Below are positions 22,934-35,069 of a stretch of 64,000 bases of DNA, in pieces. The stretch is from Tetracladium setigerum (Eukaryota; Ascomycota; Leotiomycetes; Helotiales): positions 2,790,001 through 2,854,000 of the forward strand of contig PZJY01000002.1 of assembly GCA_031472005.1 (NCBI GenBank). Direction: 5' to 3'. A model generated the notes under the pieces. That model searched no databases, had not been told where the DNA came from, and worked only from the letters and a program-made list of their open reading frames with translations. A program made the position numbers and the translations under genes. Positions within the stretch are counted from its first letter, which is position 1. Each line of letters opens with the position of its first letter.

Positions 22934-23541
22934 GCTTTCGTTGCGATAGGTGTACAGGGATGGATCTTGGTAGTAACGAAAGGAAGGATCACAATAACGG
23001 TTTTGCTAAATACATCAACGGCGTCGAAAAGTGGCGGAATATACTAAGGTTCTCTTGTCAAAGCAGGCCTGTTAATGGTGTGGCCAGGTTCATGCGAAGG
23101 GGCCAAGCTGGGTTCGCGATTGTGAGAGTAACGATCAAGTCGGCCGTCACTCTCCTTCGTGCAATATCAAGGGCCTTGAGCGTCAGCATACCGTTCTAGA
23201 TGAAGGTGAAGAAATATTGAAAATGACTTGCCTATCTTCTATTTGCTTGGTACTTTTACTCATCTTTTCCATCTGGTCACTAGGAGTTCACCTGTGTTCC
23301 TCTCAAAAATTTGCACAATGAATTCCAGGAAAAATGAATGAAGTAAAAAGTTACGACTTTCCATAGAGGTTCTAATCTAGTGAATGGAGAAAAGTCTCTC
23401 AAGGTCATGGATAAAGGGACAAATTGGTGTTGAGAAATGAAGAGTTGTGTATTTGGCTCTCAAAACCATGACGGGAGGAAGTTAAGAAAGCACTCGCAAG
23501 AGTTTCCACGTTCAGAATATCGACTCAATACCACTCCCAAC
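22934..23541. other. Convergent intergenic region between SmD2 and dihydroxyacetone kinase
   Basis: These 608 bp separate two 3' ends. No coding or structural signal is seen. Confidence 0.55.
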
Positions 23542-25396
23542 TCAAACAATCTCATACTCCTCACCCTCTCCCTCCTTAGCCTTTACCCCGGCCAATCCCA
23601 AGAAAAACTCGCTTAGTCCCCAGGCTCCAGGATCGGGTACCTCCTCAAACCCAGTTCCTCCAATGTACACCGTCCTTCCCAAAGAAGCCTTCATTCCCTT
23701 TGTCCCTTCTGCGCCCTTCCTTGATGCCTCTGCTGCTTTTGTCAAATCTCCAGTAGTATTGAGACTTTCAACAAACGGGTGCAAGGCATCGATAAGAGTT
23801 CGGTCGCCTGGTTGAGCCGGTGTGTAGTTCGCAAGGGATCTGGAAGCAGATTGAAGAGCGGTGGCCCATGTTTGGGGTGTTGCTTCTCCTGCGGTGGATT
23901 GCCGGAGAGAGTGTGTTAGAGCATTGAGAAAGATGGCGAAGAGTGCTCCGGAGGTGCCGTCCATCGTGCTTTCGACTGTGTGGACAATTTTGGTGAGGTC
24001 GACTACAATGTCGCCAGAAAATTCGGTAGTGTTGACGAGTTTGAGAACAGCTGTTTGTGTTAATTATGTGTTTTCCAAAGAAGTGAAGCACTGATGTGAA
24101 AGTGTTTCAGGAGAACTGACCTTCGGCTCCTCGCTTCAAACCAATGCCACAATCACCATCACCAACCACAGTATCAAATCTTGTGATATCAGGCTCGGCC
24201 AGAATCACTCGCTCCAAGCCTCCTGTGAGGGCAGATCTCGTGACTTTCGGGTCAACTTTCAAACCACTAGGTTTTATTTCTTCTTCCGAGACGGCTGATG
24301 ACTTTCTCGTTTGTTGTGACTTTGCTTCCCATGTTTCCTTTCTAATTGGCGCTGCCCATCCAACAGCCTCGGAAGATGCATCCAACAGCTGGATCATGCT
24401 CGGTCCGCCAATATCTGTGTTCACAACATTGAGTAGAGAAATGCTGAAACCCAGGCCGTTGAGACTGGTCATATATGTTCCAGCCAGTATTCGAACTGGC
24501 TTGATGTTGTATGTCGCGCTAAGTTGCTCAACAACTTCAGTTGTAATGCCTCCAAGTTCCAAGACACTAACTGCTCCCAAGTTATTGACCAAAAGAACCA
24601 CTTCGTTGGAGTTGACATTCAAAAATGCTCGGTCTTTGTCGTTAGGATCCAGCATCTGCTTTAACATTGTAGCAACCAACTCGGGTAGCTCAAGCTTTGC
24701 TCTGCCACTTCCAGCTTCGTTATGAATTCCCATTCCAACCTCAACCTCACCAGTTCCTAAATTGTCCTTCGAGGCCAAATCAGGAAGAGCCCTTCCCGGT
24801 ACATGGACGTGATCCAACGAAGCTCCCACGCTCACGATATTATCAGTCGTCAATTTTCCAACCTTGAAGACATCCTCCAGACTCGCGCCAGTGGCGGCCA
24901 ATGCTCCAGTAATCTTATGCACCAAAACAGTGCCAGCAATACCTCTCCTCCCAACCTTCCCAGCAGCTTTTCTTCCAACTCCAACATCATCTCCCACAAC
25001 TAACATTTCCACTTTCAAGCCGGCGGCCTTTGCTTTCTCAACGGCCATCCCAAAATTCAAAATGTCACCGGTGTAGTTCATAACGGTGACAAGGATTCCC
25101 TTTTCGCCATCGACTCTCGACATAACTGCTTTACGGACTTGTTCTGCGCTTGGCGAGGCGAAGATAGTTCCCGCTACTGCGGCACTGAGGAGACCTTCTC
25201 CCACGAGAGCACCGAAACTCGGTTCATGGCCACTACCACCGCCGGAGATGAGAGAGACTTGCGAGGCATGGCCTGGTCTGCGATAGACAATTTTGTTTTC
25301 GGCATCGAGAGCAATAGAAGGATTGGTCAAGGTGAGAGATTGCAGAGCTGTGTTTACCAGATGCGTAGGGTCGTTGATAAAGTGTTTGGCGGACAT
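23542..25396 (-). CDS. DAK1: Dihydroxyacetone kinase (DhaK-DhaL two-domain, ATP-dependent)
   Basis: Role: phosphorylates dihydroxyacetone to DHAP, in glycerol use and detoxification of dihydroxyacetone. Seen: exon 1 (25396-24121), a 70-bp intron (24051-24120), exon 2 (24050-23542); 594 residues. The DhaK domain has the substrate-binding His in SLISGGGSGHEPSFG, then VTVMNYTGDILNFGMA. The DhaL domain has the nucleotide/Mg site VVGDGDCGIGLKRGAE, which lies directly at the splice (GAE-AVLKLV), and MDGTSGALFAIFL. Length and order match fungal Dak1/Dak2. The C-terminus is acidic and lacks a clear peroxisomal SKL-type signal. Confidence 0.94.
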
Positions 25397-26048
25397 TTTG
25401 GAGTATCGTTACTGTACAAGATTGTGTTGAGAGATCTGATTCTGCAATGTCAAATTCTGCTCAAATGAAGAGGAGAAAAAGAATTGGGGAGGGATGAGGG
25501 GAGGGGAGATGGGGGGAAACATACGATCATATATACCAGACTCCTTGTCCTCAAATTGAAGTCCCGCTGAAAGCTGGAGGACGGTTTCGATGTAAGTTTT
25601 GGTCCAATCTGAACTCAAATGATGACTTTCTCCGATGCAGAAGTGGTCGAGAGTTTGTAAGATTATATCAACACCCTAAATTCTATTCTTCCCGTGAATA
25701 ATGACACGATAGCTTCAGATAATGTAAACTTGAATACCCACCTCCAGGTGTATCCGATGCGGGGAGCTTCACAAGCTTGGGGCGTCATGCCAAGAGTGGT
25801 GGTGGGGACCCCTGCAACAATTTTCGATGACAAGAGACGACAGCTCTAAAATGTCGACGAAAAGAAACAAACAACTCCACGCTTTCTACCTCCTTTCCTA
25901 CCACCAACAGACTCCTAGAATAGAATTTCGTGATCTGTGTTCCAGCTCAAGGTATGTATTACTTAATACAGCATTCAATTCATGTATTCACTGTGTAGTG
26001 ATAATGTTAACAAGCAAATAGATCTCCTCTAATCGCCAAATCCTCACA
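25397..26048. other. Divergent intergenic region between DAK1 and CSL4
   Basis: This 652-bp shared upstream region contains a G-rich patch at 25480-25530 (including a G6 run). No exon is recognised. Confidence 0.55.
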
Positions 26049-26751
26049 ATGGCACAACCCATACCCATCGCCGTCCCCGGCCAACTTCTCGGCTCCACAA
26101 CCTCCTACCTCCCAGGCCCAGGCACACACACTCTTGCCTCCTCGATATACGCCTCAATCCTCGGTTGTATCCTGACCACCACGCCCCCCAAACCCGCCGG
26201 GCCCCAAAAACGCCTTACCAAGATCACTCCCGCAGTTCCCACAGCCCTCCCCACCATCTCAATCGAACGCAGCATCTCCAAAACCGGCAAAGTAGAGGTC
26301 ATACCAGAAGTAAACAGCACAGTGCTGTGTAAAGTGACGAGGATCGCGGCGCGACAGGCTACGGTGGCTATTTTGGTGGTGGGGGAGACGGTGCTGGAAG
26401 GGGAGTGGCAGGGTCTTATTAGGGTGCAAGATGTGAGGGCGACGGAGAAGGATAAGGTTAAGATATTTGAGAGTTTCAGACCAGGTGATATTGTGAGAGC
26501 TGTGGTTGTGAGTTATACTATCTCCCTCTCTTTTTCTCTTTCTTTCTATATCCCATGTCCAGGACTAACAATACCTCTAGATATCCCTTGGAGATCAAGC
26601 TAATTACTATCTCACCACGGCAACAAACGAGTTAGGTGTCATTATGGCTACGAGCGAAGCGGGTAACGCGATGTATCCTGTAAGTTGGAAGGAGTACAGG
26701 GACCCAGAAACGGGAGTGAGCGAGAATAGGAAGGTTGCGAAGCCATTCTAG
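26049..26751 (+). CDS. CSL4: RNA exosome cap subunit Csl4
   Basis: Role: S1-domain cap subunit of the RNA exosome (3'-5' RNA decay and processing). Seen: exon 1 26049-26507, intron 26508-26580, exon 2 26581-26751 (630 nt, 209 residues). The N-terminal Csl4 domain is visible in PIAVPGQLLG and GTHTLASSIYASILG. The S1 core is EVNSTVLCKVTRIAARQA, FRPGDIVRAVV and, after the splice, ISLGDQANYYLTTA. The C-terminal segment ELGVIMATSEAGNAMYPVSW is the typical Csl4 zinc-ribbon-derived tail without zinc-binding cysteines. Divergent from DAK1. Confidence 0.93.
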
Positions 26752-27131
26752 ACGGAAGGGATGGAACGGAGAAGATTATGTTTTGAGTTTGTGTTTGCAC
26801 ATAGCGTCGGCGTTGGGATATACCAAAATACATGGTTCAGCTCTTATCCCCGAAACTCCGTTTCAGTGCGATTAGGTGCCTACGGAATATCAATAATCTC
26901 CTCGACATGAAGTTTTTTGAGCTGAGTAGTTGGGTATGTTTAATTTTAATCTAAAGCAACTAAAGCAAATCGGCAAACCTCGGCAGCTCCTACGAGGATG
27001 TCTCATATCTTCGTTGCCGGCGACACTCAACGCATCAATCCCTTTGTTTCCCCCAAAAAAGACTCGCAAAATCCATCACTCTAACACATATTCGCCCTCA
27101 AAGTTCCTCGGCTTTCCTCAAAATCATCCAT
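26752..27131. other. Convergent intergenic region after CSL4
   Basis: These 380 bp lie between two 3' ends. Nothing is recognised. Confidence 0.55.
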
Positions 27132-28069
27132 CTACTGCTCTCCCTTCATAGCTCTCCTTCCTAGACTCCTTCCGGGCTTCAAAGGAGGAATGCTATCTGG
27201 ATCAATAACCGCCTTTCCAATCTCCTCTCTCATCTCTCTTCTTCCCGCACCATTGCCCGTCACATTGCTCCCGGCCAAATCTTCTTCATCAACAACAACA
27301 ACAGCGCTAGCTGGACGAAACCTCCTTCTCACAACGCTTGATGAGATTGTTGCATTCTCCTCACTATCCTCCTCCTCTAATTTTTCATGACGAGAAGAAT
27401 CTGCATCAGCGACTCTCACTTCACTCGCTTCACGAAGAAGTTGATCCCGAACCTAAAGTAACGACCAAACCCCCATCATCAGCAACAACCCAGCAAAACA
27501 ACCTCATCTACCTTACTCAAGGTACCCATCCACTACTGGAAAAAGAAAGAAAGAAAAGAAAAAGAAGAAAAAAACACACACCTCACCCATCCAAACCCTC
27601 TCACGCTCCGCCTCCAACCACTTCACAACACCATCCCAATGCCTCATCTCACTCTCCCACCGCTCCTCCTCATTCAATTGCTTTCCCCAGGCCACCACAA
27701 GAATAATGTTGATACTGACGAAAATTCCGCGCGAGAACATGATGCCGGATGGACAGCGCATAATCTTTTCGTAGCCGATGTGGGAAATTATGGCTTTGTT
27801 GGTATGGGTTATGAGGAGGGCGAGGGGGATGATGATAAAGATGTGGTAGAGGACTAGAAGGGAGAGAGGGAGGTGTTGTTAGCATGGTTTGATGTGTAGG
27901 AAGGTGGGTGGGATAGTTGGTGTTAGAAGAAGTATCTCATCGTTCCAATACAGCCAACTCCATCAAATTTTAGGCAAGGAAGGGAAAATAAACACATACC
28001 CAAAGTCAAACCAACACTCAATCTCCACCCTCTCAATCTCCCTCTCAATCTCATAGCTGGAGAACTCAT
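27132..28069 (-). CDS. Small predicted two-helix membrane protein of unknown function
   Basis: No family recognised. Seen: three exons give a continuous 220-residue frame: 28069-28000 (MSSPAMRLRGRLRGWRLSVG), 27853-27582 and 27452-27132. Introns are 27854-27999 and 27453-27581, with GT-AG ends. Two hydrophobic helices are visible: LGVLYHIFIIIPLALLIT and RGIFVSINIILVVAWG. A charged, probably helical stretch follows (LNEEERWESEMRHWDG), then an acidic, disordered tail. The Arg-rich N-terminus could act as a mitochondrial signal. Support rests on three consistent splice joins and coherent protein character, not on homology. Confidence 0.6.
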
Positions 28070-29032
28070 CTTCTCCGATCTGTCCCTCTGCTTTTCCGTT
28101 TTTTTATGTTGCGTGTGTTACTTTTTTGCGTTTGTTCCTCTCTGATCGCCGTGAGCTGTTCCAAAGATCGTTGATGGTATCTCTCGTAGTGGGGCGACGA
28201 ATTCGAGGTTATCGTAACGCGTCGCAAAGACTTCTATCACCTCGTCGCTCCTCTCAAAAGTCTCAGAGATGCGTAGATGCTGAGGTACGCATAGAGGTGC
28301 CCAAGGAGGCTGTATTAGTAAGGAGTTTATCGAATTTGAAAAGTGACGTTGGTATTTCAAATTCACTTCACTCTCTAGGGTACCTACCTAGAGATAGTGC
28401 ACTGAAGGTGAGGTGCAAGAAGTGATAGAACCCTCTAACTCAGAAGTTAAAAAAAATCGTCCTCTCTTGTTTGGAGCTCACTGTCTGAAATTTGGTTTTT
28501 TGTTCTTTGAGAGAAAAGGGGATTTTTGAATTAAGCGAAGCCAGGCAGGTAAGTGTCAATATCAAAAGGGTGGATTTTCTTGTCTAAGCCAACGCAAGGG
28601 CCTTCTCTATTCGATATAAAGAGGGGAAAGGGGGGGGTTCATTTTCGAGAAAGACAGACGTAGCAGGAAATTCTGAAATAAATGCATGCAAATAATCATG
28701 AAAGCGAAAACTTGCATGGGGCGAAACGTGTGCTTGCGTTGTTCATTGTCACAAAGGACAATCTTTCCCAACACCACACACAATGAGACCCCGCCAAACG
28801 AGACAAAGAAAAAGTTTCGTAGCAAACCAAACAAAATTAGGTAATAATCAGGTTTGTTTACATTTTAGTGAATACGAAAGAATTCTCTATTGCACTACAA
28901 AAAGAATACAGTGTTTAAAATTCCTTCTCATTGCCACACTCACCATGAGCATCTGCATCTAACATACATCCGCTTCATCCCATAATCGCATGAAACACTA
29001 TCATACCATAAGCCTATAACTTCCTAATAATT
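28070..29032. other. Intergenic region upstream of the two-helix protein
   Basis: This 963-bp stretch includes a G8 run at 28630-28637. No open frame has recognisable content. It contains the upstream region of the two-helix protein and the 3' end of the RhoGAP gene. Confidence 0.5.
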
Positions 29033-32000
29033 TCAAGCCATCTCATGAGGACTTTCCAGTGCATTCAGAGTCTGGTGCACCCAAGATGAATACTCGCTAC
29101 GAGCGGGCACCTCTCTGATAACAGTATCAGTAGTCTCATCTGAATTACAGACTCTCGAGTCCCCAGGACCATCCATTCCATGCGCCGCCCGCCGGGTTTT
29201 TCCAGGTTCTTTGAAACCATCTTCATTGCATTTGACGGATGATTCTGACCGTCTGCCTGGAAGCGCTCTCAATGAGATGCTTCTGGCAATCGTCCTCTTG
29301 GAGAGCATTTCCACCTGCATCTCGGATATCTCAGCTCTAGCTTTCCATGCCGCACTATCCTTTTTCGCTTCTCGCAGCTGCTCGCTCAATGTTCCAATGT
29401 CCAAATTGGCGCGAGCATCTAGTTGTTGGCGCAAGCGACGAACCTCGTCCGATTTGGCAGCCAACTGTTTTTGCAAATCTTGGACTTTAACATGAAGAAT
29501 CGAGCTGCTATGTGTGACTGGGGTTCCAGAAGTTGTTAAAGATGGAAATGGTGAGTCTGACACTGTGGTGTTCAGATGAATAGTGCTCTTAACGTCGCAA
29601 CCTGAGTCATAGCTGCTTTTGAATTCGGCAGAGGCAAAATGAACATGCGGAGATTTAATCGGCTGGATATCAGCAACGTCGATAAGTTTTGTAGACTCAA
29701 ATTCGTTTTCTTGATGTTCAATAGAGCCCCCGTGAGTCACCGTAATGGAGGAGCTTGATACTTGCCTGTCAGTCTGAATCGAAGCATGACCGTCAAAAGT
29801 TCTAGAAATGATGTCCATATTGCTAGCAGGACTGGAATTTTGGTGATCAAAATTCTGATTCAATTTGATGGACGTGTATTGTTCGGCCGACAAAGGTTGT
29901 AATAATTCGGTCTCGTTGGCGGGCTTTTTGATCATCGAATTCTTCCATGTTTTACCAGGTCGCGAAGTTGGCCATAGATCGTCAAAAGGCATTCGGTTCA
30001 GCTGAGGAGTTCTCTCAGAAAGACTAGACTTTTGCGATCTTGTTGGAGATGGTGTATTAGTTGTGTACTTGGCCACCACGCTATCTCGACTTGATGGAGC
30101 TGGCAGAGCGACTTTGCCAAAATTCTTCATTAGCGATAGCTTGGTTGGAGATTCAGACATGATTGTAGATTCTGCAGTGTTAAACCTAGCTGCAAGAGCT
30201 CGCACGTTACTTGCGGGGCTAGGAAACTGCTTGACAGAGCTGCTGCCGGTCGTCACATGTTTAGGAGTTGTGCTGCGAGGCGGAGGGCTTCTGGTAATAG
30301 TATCAAAAGATGATGTTTTAGTTCCTCCGGGCACAGACTCGTTGATTGAGTCGGCTAAACCCGCCTTATCCAATTGCCTCTTAAGAGAATGAATCTTTGA
30401 TTTCGTGGACGATGTAGTTTTTGAAAGCTTGAAATCTCCGAAATGTTGCAAGTCAATAGCGTTCTGTGGAAGGGTTAAAGCGGGCGATCCGCCTCCAACT
30501 GAAGAAGCAGATGTCCCATCAAGAGCCTTACCATTGGATCCCTGTTTGGCGTCTTCATTATTGATAACTCGAGAAAGCGCTTTCAAAGACCTAAGGTCTT
30601 CCTCATGGGAAACTAAACTGAGAGGATCTTTTGCTCGACCCATCGAATCCACAAAAAGAGACTTCGAAACAATTCTGCGAGGAGACCCAAGGGAAACGTT
30701 ATTCTTGGATGGCTCACTGGCAGCAATGCGACGAATTCGACGAGAAATCACACCCTCCGGAACACGAGCATCTGTGGAAAACTTAGATCCATGATTTGAT
30801 TGAAGTAACTTGGAAGTCACGTTCAATCGTCCCGGCTTCACAAAATTTTGTAAGCGCTTCTGGTTGAAGAGCGTTTCTTGAAAGGTCTTGTTGGAGCTTG
30901 ATTTGACATGGTCATTAGTTGTTTGCTCTTTTGGACTCTTGCTTGATTTTGGAAGGTGCAATTCTTTCCCTCGGGATTTTTGTATGGAGATGCTGCCATC
31001 TTTGGTACCGTGCGGTGGGCGAGGCTTGCGAAGTTTGGACGGGGTTTCAGCAGAAGCATCATTTCTTGAAAGTTTTGAATGGCGAGAAGAAACGGAGCTT
31101 TCTTCCTTTCCCTTTCTTTTCCCTACAAGCGCCATTTCTGGTGATGGTTCAACATTGTCGGTTTCTCCGAAATCTTCTCTTGACTTTTCTTCTGTAGTTG
31201 GTGATAGTATACTCATGGAACGTCTTCCAGTAAGCATCTGACCAGAGACTGGCCTGCTTTTGGATCTTTGTTTTCGCGGGTTGAGGAATTCATGATTTTG
31301 AATCTTTAGATCATTGATGGACTGGCTGTGATGACTGTTTGCACCTGTAATACAGTTAGCAATTTGGAACATTTTTGTTGCAGGGCATCTCACGTCCTGC
31401 CGGAGTTGGTGAAGCGCTTCCATCATTTAGTCTACGGGATTTCATACCATCCCAGTCGGGAGGCTGGCGGATTGCAAAGGTATCTGAAGCTGAAGGTCGA
31501 AGAATTGGACGAGTGGTGGTAATGAGCGCAAGACTCTTGTGGCTGGTGAGGGGTTTTAATCCTTTTAGATCCTTCATATTTCGGACAACATCGCGCCAAT
31601 GAGTGATTAACATCTCGGTGACACCATTGGCGACCTTGATTTTATCAACAAATGTGTTGAAGGAAGCGCTGTTATCCTCAATCTTTACTTTCTTTTGCTT
31701 CTCCTTCTGCCTCTCTTTTCGAGACTTTGGGGGACTTATCGGAAGAAGGATGAGTCCTCCGTGTGGGTTGGCGAGACGCATTTTATATGTTTCCAACAAG
31801 TCCCCAACCAACAACGGACCAAAAATAATACCCAAAGGTCCATATCCCATGAGGTCGGAGGTTGGGAGGGGTCGACCACGATCATCTTCCCGCTGATAGG
31901 TTTCTGCTGCCCGGCCGATCATACAAAGCAGACCGAATACAGCGCAGATGAGCTCACGTCGATATTGCGATTTCAAGGTAAAAATGACAAGCGCGATAAG

Positions 32001-33165
32001 CCTGGCTCTGACTTTGCTTTGCTTGGTCCTTGTAAGCTCCGGGTCTGTGTGGAGTTGTGTTTGGATGGATACTAGCGCGTCGAATAGTCGTAAAGAACCT
32101 AGAATTCCACCTGGAAGACCCGAAATAAACTTTTTGAAGGCTGATGCGACATCGTGAACATCGCATGGAATATGATCCGGAAGTGTTGGACACCGAACTG
32201 TCCCAGATATTACGTCCCCTCCCTCATCCAACGCGCAGAAATGATTGTACAACAAACCGACCGTACCGTGCGATCCAGGAACACGGAAGACGCCTCTGGT
32301 AGTAGGAGCTGGATATTATTAGTTCCATTCATATACAGGAAGGGAAAAACATTACCATGTTGTACAAGGTACTGCGCCGTAGCACGAAAGCATGTTGGCA
32401 CAGCCAAACTCCCAGTGGCATACTCTGGAGGGAGATATAACAAACTCGAGCCGCAGAGCCGAGCTAGCTCTCGTAGGTCTTTGTCTTTCAATTTGTCATT
32501 CTTTGATTTTAATCGCAATGAAAGATCACTGATGCTCCGCTTATGTCGCATTGGACGATCGGTCTTCAGCCTGATGCTTTGGCTAGATGAGGTCCTCCGA
32601 AGAATTTTGCGGGAAAACCAACTCCCTGCTTTGCCATATGGATCCAGTGCATCCTACCCAATCATTAACACATATATAGCTGCTTGATTGCATATAACGT
32701 ACGTTTGGAAAGTCTTCGACAACCATGCTTCGAACACCATGCTTTGGGCACTGGATTAGCCGTGTCTTTCAACATATTAATGCTACCAACCTTTTTCGCC
32801 AATCGGTTATACTCCTGTACGAAAACGACCCGATCATCAATGTCATCCTGCTCCGAAAGCATTTCTCCACTTGATGAGGTCCAAGTGTTGCTTGTGCCAA
32901 AGGGCCTGCGATTCCGAACATCAAAAGGAACCTGGTTCTGTGAATTGGAGCTATCGTCTGGCCCCACCGAGCCATCGAAGCTGAATACTCCCGCAGGCAC
33001 CTCATGAAACGATATACTTTTTTCGATGTTCTTGGAGCCATCTAGAAGAGCTTGGGTGATGACTAGATCGTCGAGAGATCCGTCGGGGACGTATGAAGGA
33101 CGCTCTGCCAACGATAATGATGCTGAAGATGATCGAGTGATAAGACCATGATTCGGCGCCTGCAT
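29033..33165 (-). CDS. Rho GTPase-activating protein with long disordered and coiled-coil C-terminus
   Basis: Role: stimulates GTP hydrolysis by a Rho-family GTPase, hence polarity, actin or cell-wall control. Seen: five exons, 33165-32791, 32741-32703, 32653-32356, 32308-31394 and 31344-29033 (3939 nt, 1312 residues). Four 47-49-bp introns rejoin to KHGVRSMVVEDFPN, DALDPYGKAGSWF, HGAPTTRGVFRVPGS and TPAGRANSHHSQS. RhoGAP lies at about residues 200-430, with the arginine finger in RGVFRVPGSHGTV, then VASAFKKFISGLPGGILG and a GYGPLGIIFGPLLVGD block. The rest is Ser/Lys-rich, with a late coiled coil (VQDLQKQLAAKSDEVRRLRQ). The target GTPase cannot be assigned. Confidence 0.9.
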
Positions 33166-33675
33166 TTTGCTTCTTGGGATGATGTTTTCAAGAAGTTCCA
33201 GGCTGTGATGTGTATTAGGAGATGGAGATCACAACTCTGCTTGCGATTCTATGATGACAATGAGTGCAGATCGGGGAATTCCTTCCTGAACTACCTACCA
33301 CTTGGCCACTATCTACCTACCTACCTAGCCAACGCTGCATTTCCCTGAGAAGCAATGACGATAGAAGTGTTCTGATATTTTGTAAATTTGCATTTCGTCT
33401 GCTCAAGGCAAAGTTATGAACACATGGCCAGGCCAGTCCGGGTGAAATCTGGTTTGTCTGTATTGGTCATTCTACTCTCACATTTAGCTCCATTACAGAA
33501 GTACCGCCCTTGGTTTTGAAATGGCAGCATTGGTATTTTTGAAACCTGAAAAAAAAGACGAGATCTATAAACCCCCAAGAGTCGCGAAATCTGATATCCC
33601 ATTCCGTGACGCCTTCTCGCTATGCAGATCTCCTGAACATGACATTACATCGTGACAACTACCATCATCTAGTTC
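33166..33675. other. Intergenic region between the RhoGAP and SNF4 genes
   Basis: These 510 bp hold the RhoGAP promoter. A short (CTAC)n microsatellite lies at about 33313-33328. No coding signal. Confidence 0.55.
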
Positions 33676-35069
33676 TCACTCTTCATCATCGGCTCCATGC
33701 AGAAGAACGTATTGCAGAATATCAGAAAGAGATATTACTCCCTTCAGCTTATTGTCGTCATCGATCACAACCAATCGATGAACTCGAGATTTGCGAATGG
33801 TATCAAAGATAGAATCCAGTCTATCGTCCTCGCTGCAAGTGTAGATCCCTGCGAAATCCTCGGCTCGCTTCAACAACGCTTCGCCGACGCTTGTTGTCAG
33901 CTCGTCATACGCACCACCTTTGATGATGGAGATGACATCTACAGCCTCGAACACATTGAGGACTCGTCTTTTTTCGTCGACAATCGGAACGCTCGAGATG
34001 CTGCACTTGACCATCATGTGAATCACATCAATTACCATGGTATCCATGGTTGCCGTTTGCAGGTCGCCGTAGTTGCCCAGGCCGATTTCCGAGACACTTT
34101 TCTTCAGCATCTCCGTCTCGGTGACATTGACTGCGATGAACTTCAAGATTCTGTATTGTGTGATCACACTGACCACCATCTCCCTGCCCGTCTCGTCGTC
34201 GACATCGACCAGCGGAATTCGACGTGCCCTCGTCTTGAGCATTTGCCGACAGGCATCATAGAGAGGTCGGGATGGGTGGACTGATATAGTCTCAAGCGGC
34301 AAGACATTGATCGCCTTCTCAATATCTAAACAAAATTCAGCCTACGTTTCATACTGGGCGCGCAGGGAGAGCAGTATCTTACCTCGCAGACTGCTCAAAC
34401 GGAACTGGTCTATCTGGTCAAGGGCGGCCGGATTCTGCCAGTAGTACTGAACAACATTGATGTAATCCGCGGTTGTGAGAAGACCGGCGAAGGTAGACGT
34501 GTGTGAATCCCAGAGCGGGGCCGAGACAATTCCTGCGCCTCTGGTCAGCAAGTTAGTCCGCTTGGGTGGTATGACGGGAGTGTTACCATTCTGGAGGAGG
34601 ATCATCAAGCTCTTCTTGACGAGGAGATCGGTGTTGAGAATGATGAGCCGGTACGAGAGAGGGAGCACATCGTAACTCGTTCGAATTCTGAGGAAGTTCC
34701 TAATCGCAAGCTGCAGCAGAGCACCATTCGTCAGCCTCGAAAGAACATTTCTATGGATGGATGGATAGACGGGCGGTAGTACGACGGCGGGTTTAGTCAG
34801 AATGGGGAGAGGCTCGCATCGCTACCTACCAGGCCACTCTGTTGGTCCTTGTCGACGCCGGTCAACGGGATCTCCTTCTCCTTCTCTTGCATCGCGCGGT
34901 TATTACCTCGGGGAAGCAGAAAAGTCGAAGGCGTGGCAAACGGCGGAGGCTCGTGACCAGAGCGAGGGGTGTTTGTTGTTGATGGTACAGCAGAGGCAGA
35001 GTTGTCGACGGAAACGGGTAGAGGATTGGGCGCCGCTGGCCTGTCTTCAGCCGCGGTGGTATCAGACAT
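33676..35069 (-). CDS. SNF4: AMPK/SNF1 complex gamma subunit Snf4 (four CBS repeats)
   Basis: Role: nucleotide-sensing regulatory subunit of the SNF1 kinase, needed for growth on alternative carbon sources. Seen: exons 35069-34830, 34710-34587, 34532-34383 and 34325-33676 (1164 nt, 387 residues). Introns are 34711-34829, 34533-34586 and 34326-34382. The joins recreate family motifs: QSGL-LAIRNFLRIRTSYDVLP, ILLQNG-IVSAPLWDS and SSLR-DIEKAINVLP. CBS features include FAGLLTTADYINVVQYYW, RARRIPLVDVDDETG, ISSVPIVDEKRRVLNVFE and RVHRLVVIDDDNKLKGVIS. The N-terminal 80 residues are disordered. Intron 2 is 54 bp with no stop in frame. Confidence 0.95.

Noticed and set aside
28118..28425. Two overlapping open frames on opposite strands
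   Set aside because: No protein character, no start context and no plausible introns; treated as intergenic.
28630..28637. G8 run as a possible functional element
   Set aside because: An isolated non-coding homopolymer. It shows only that long G runs exist in the assembly.
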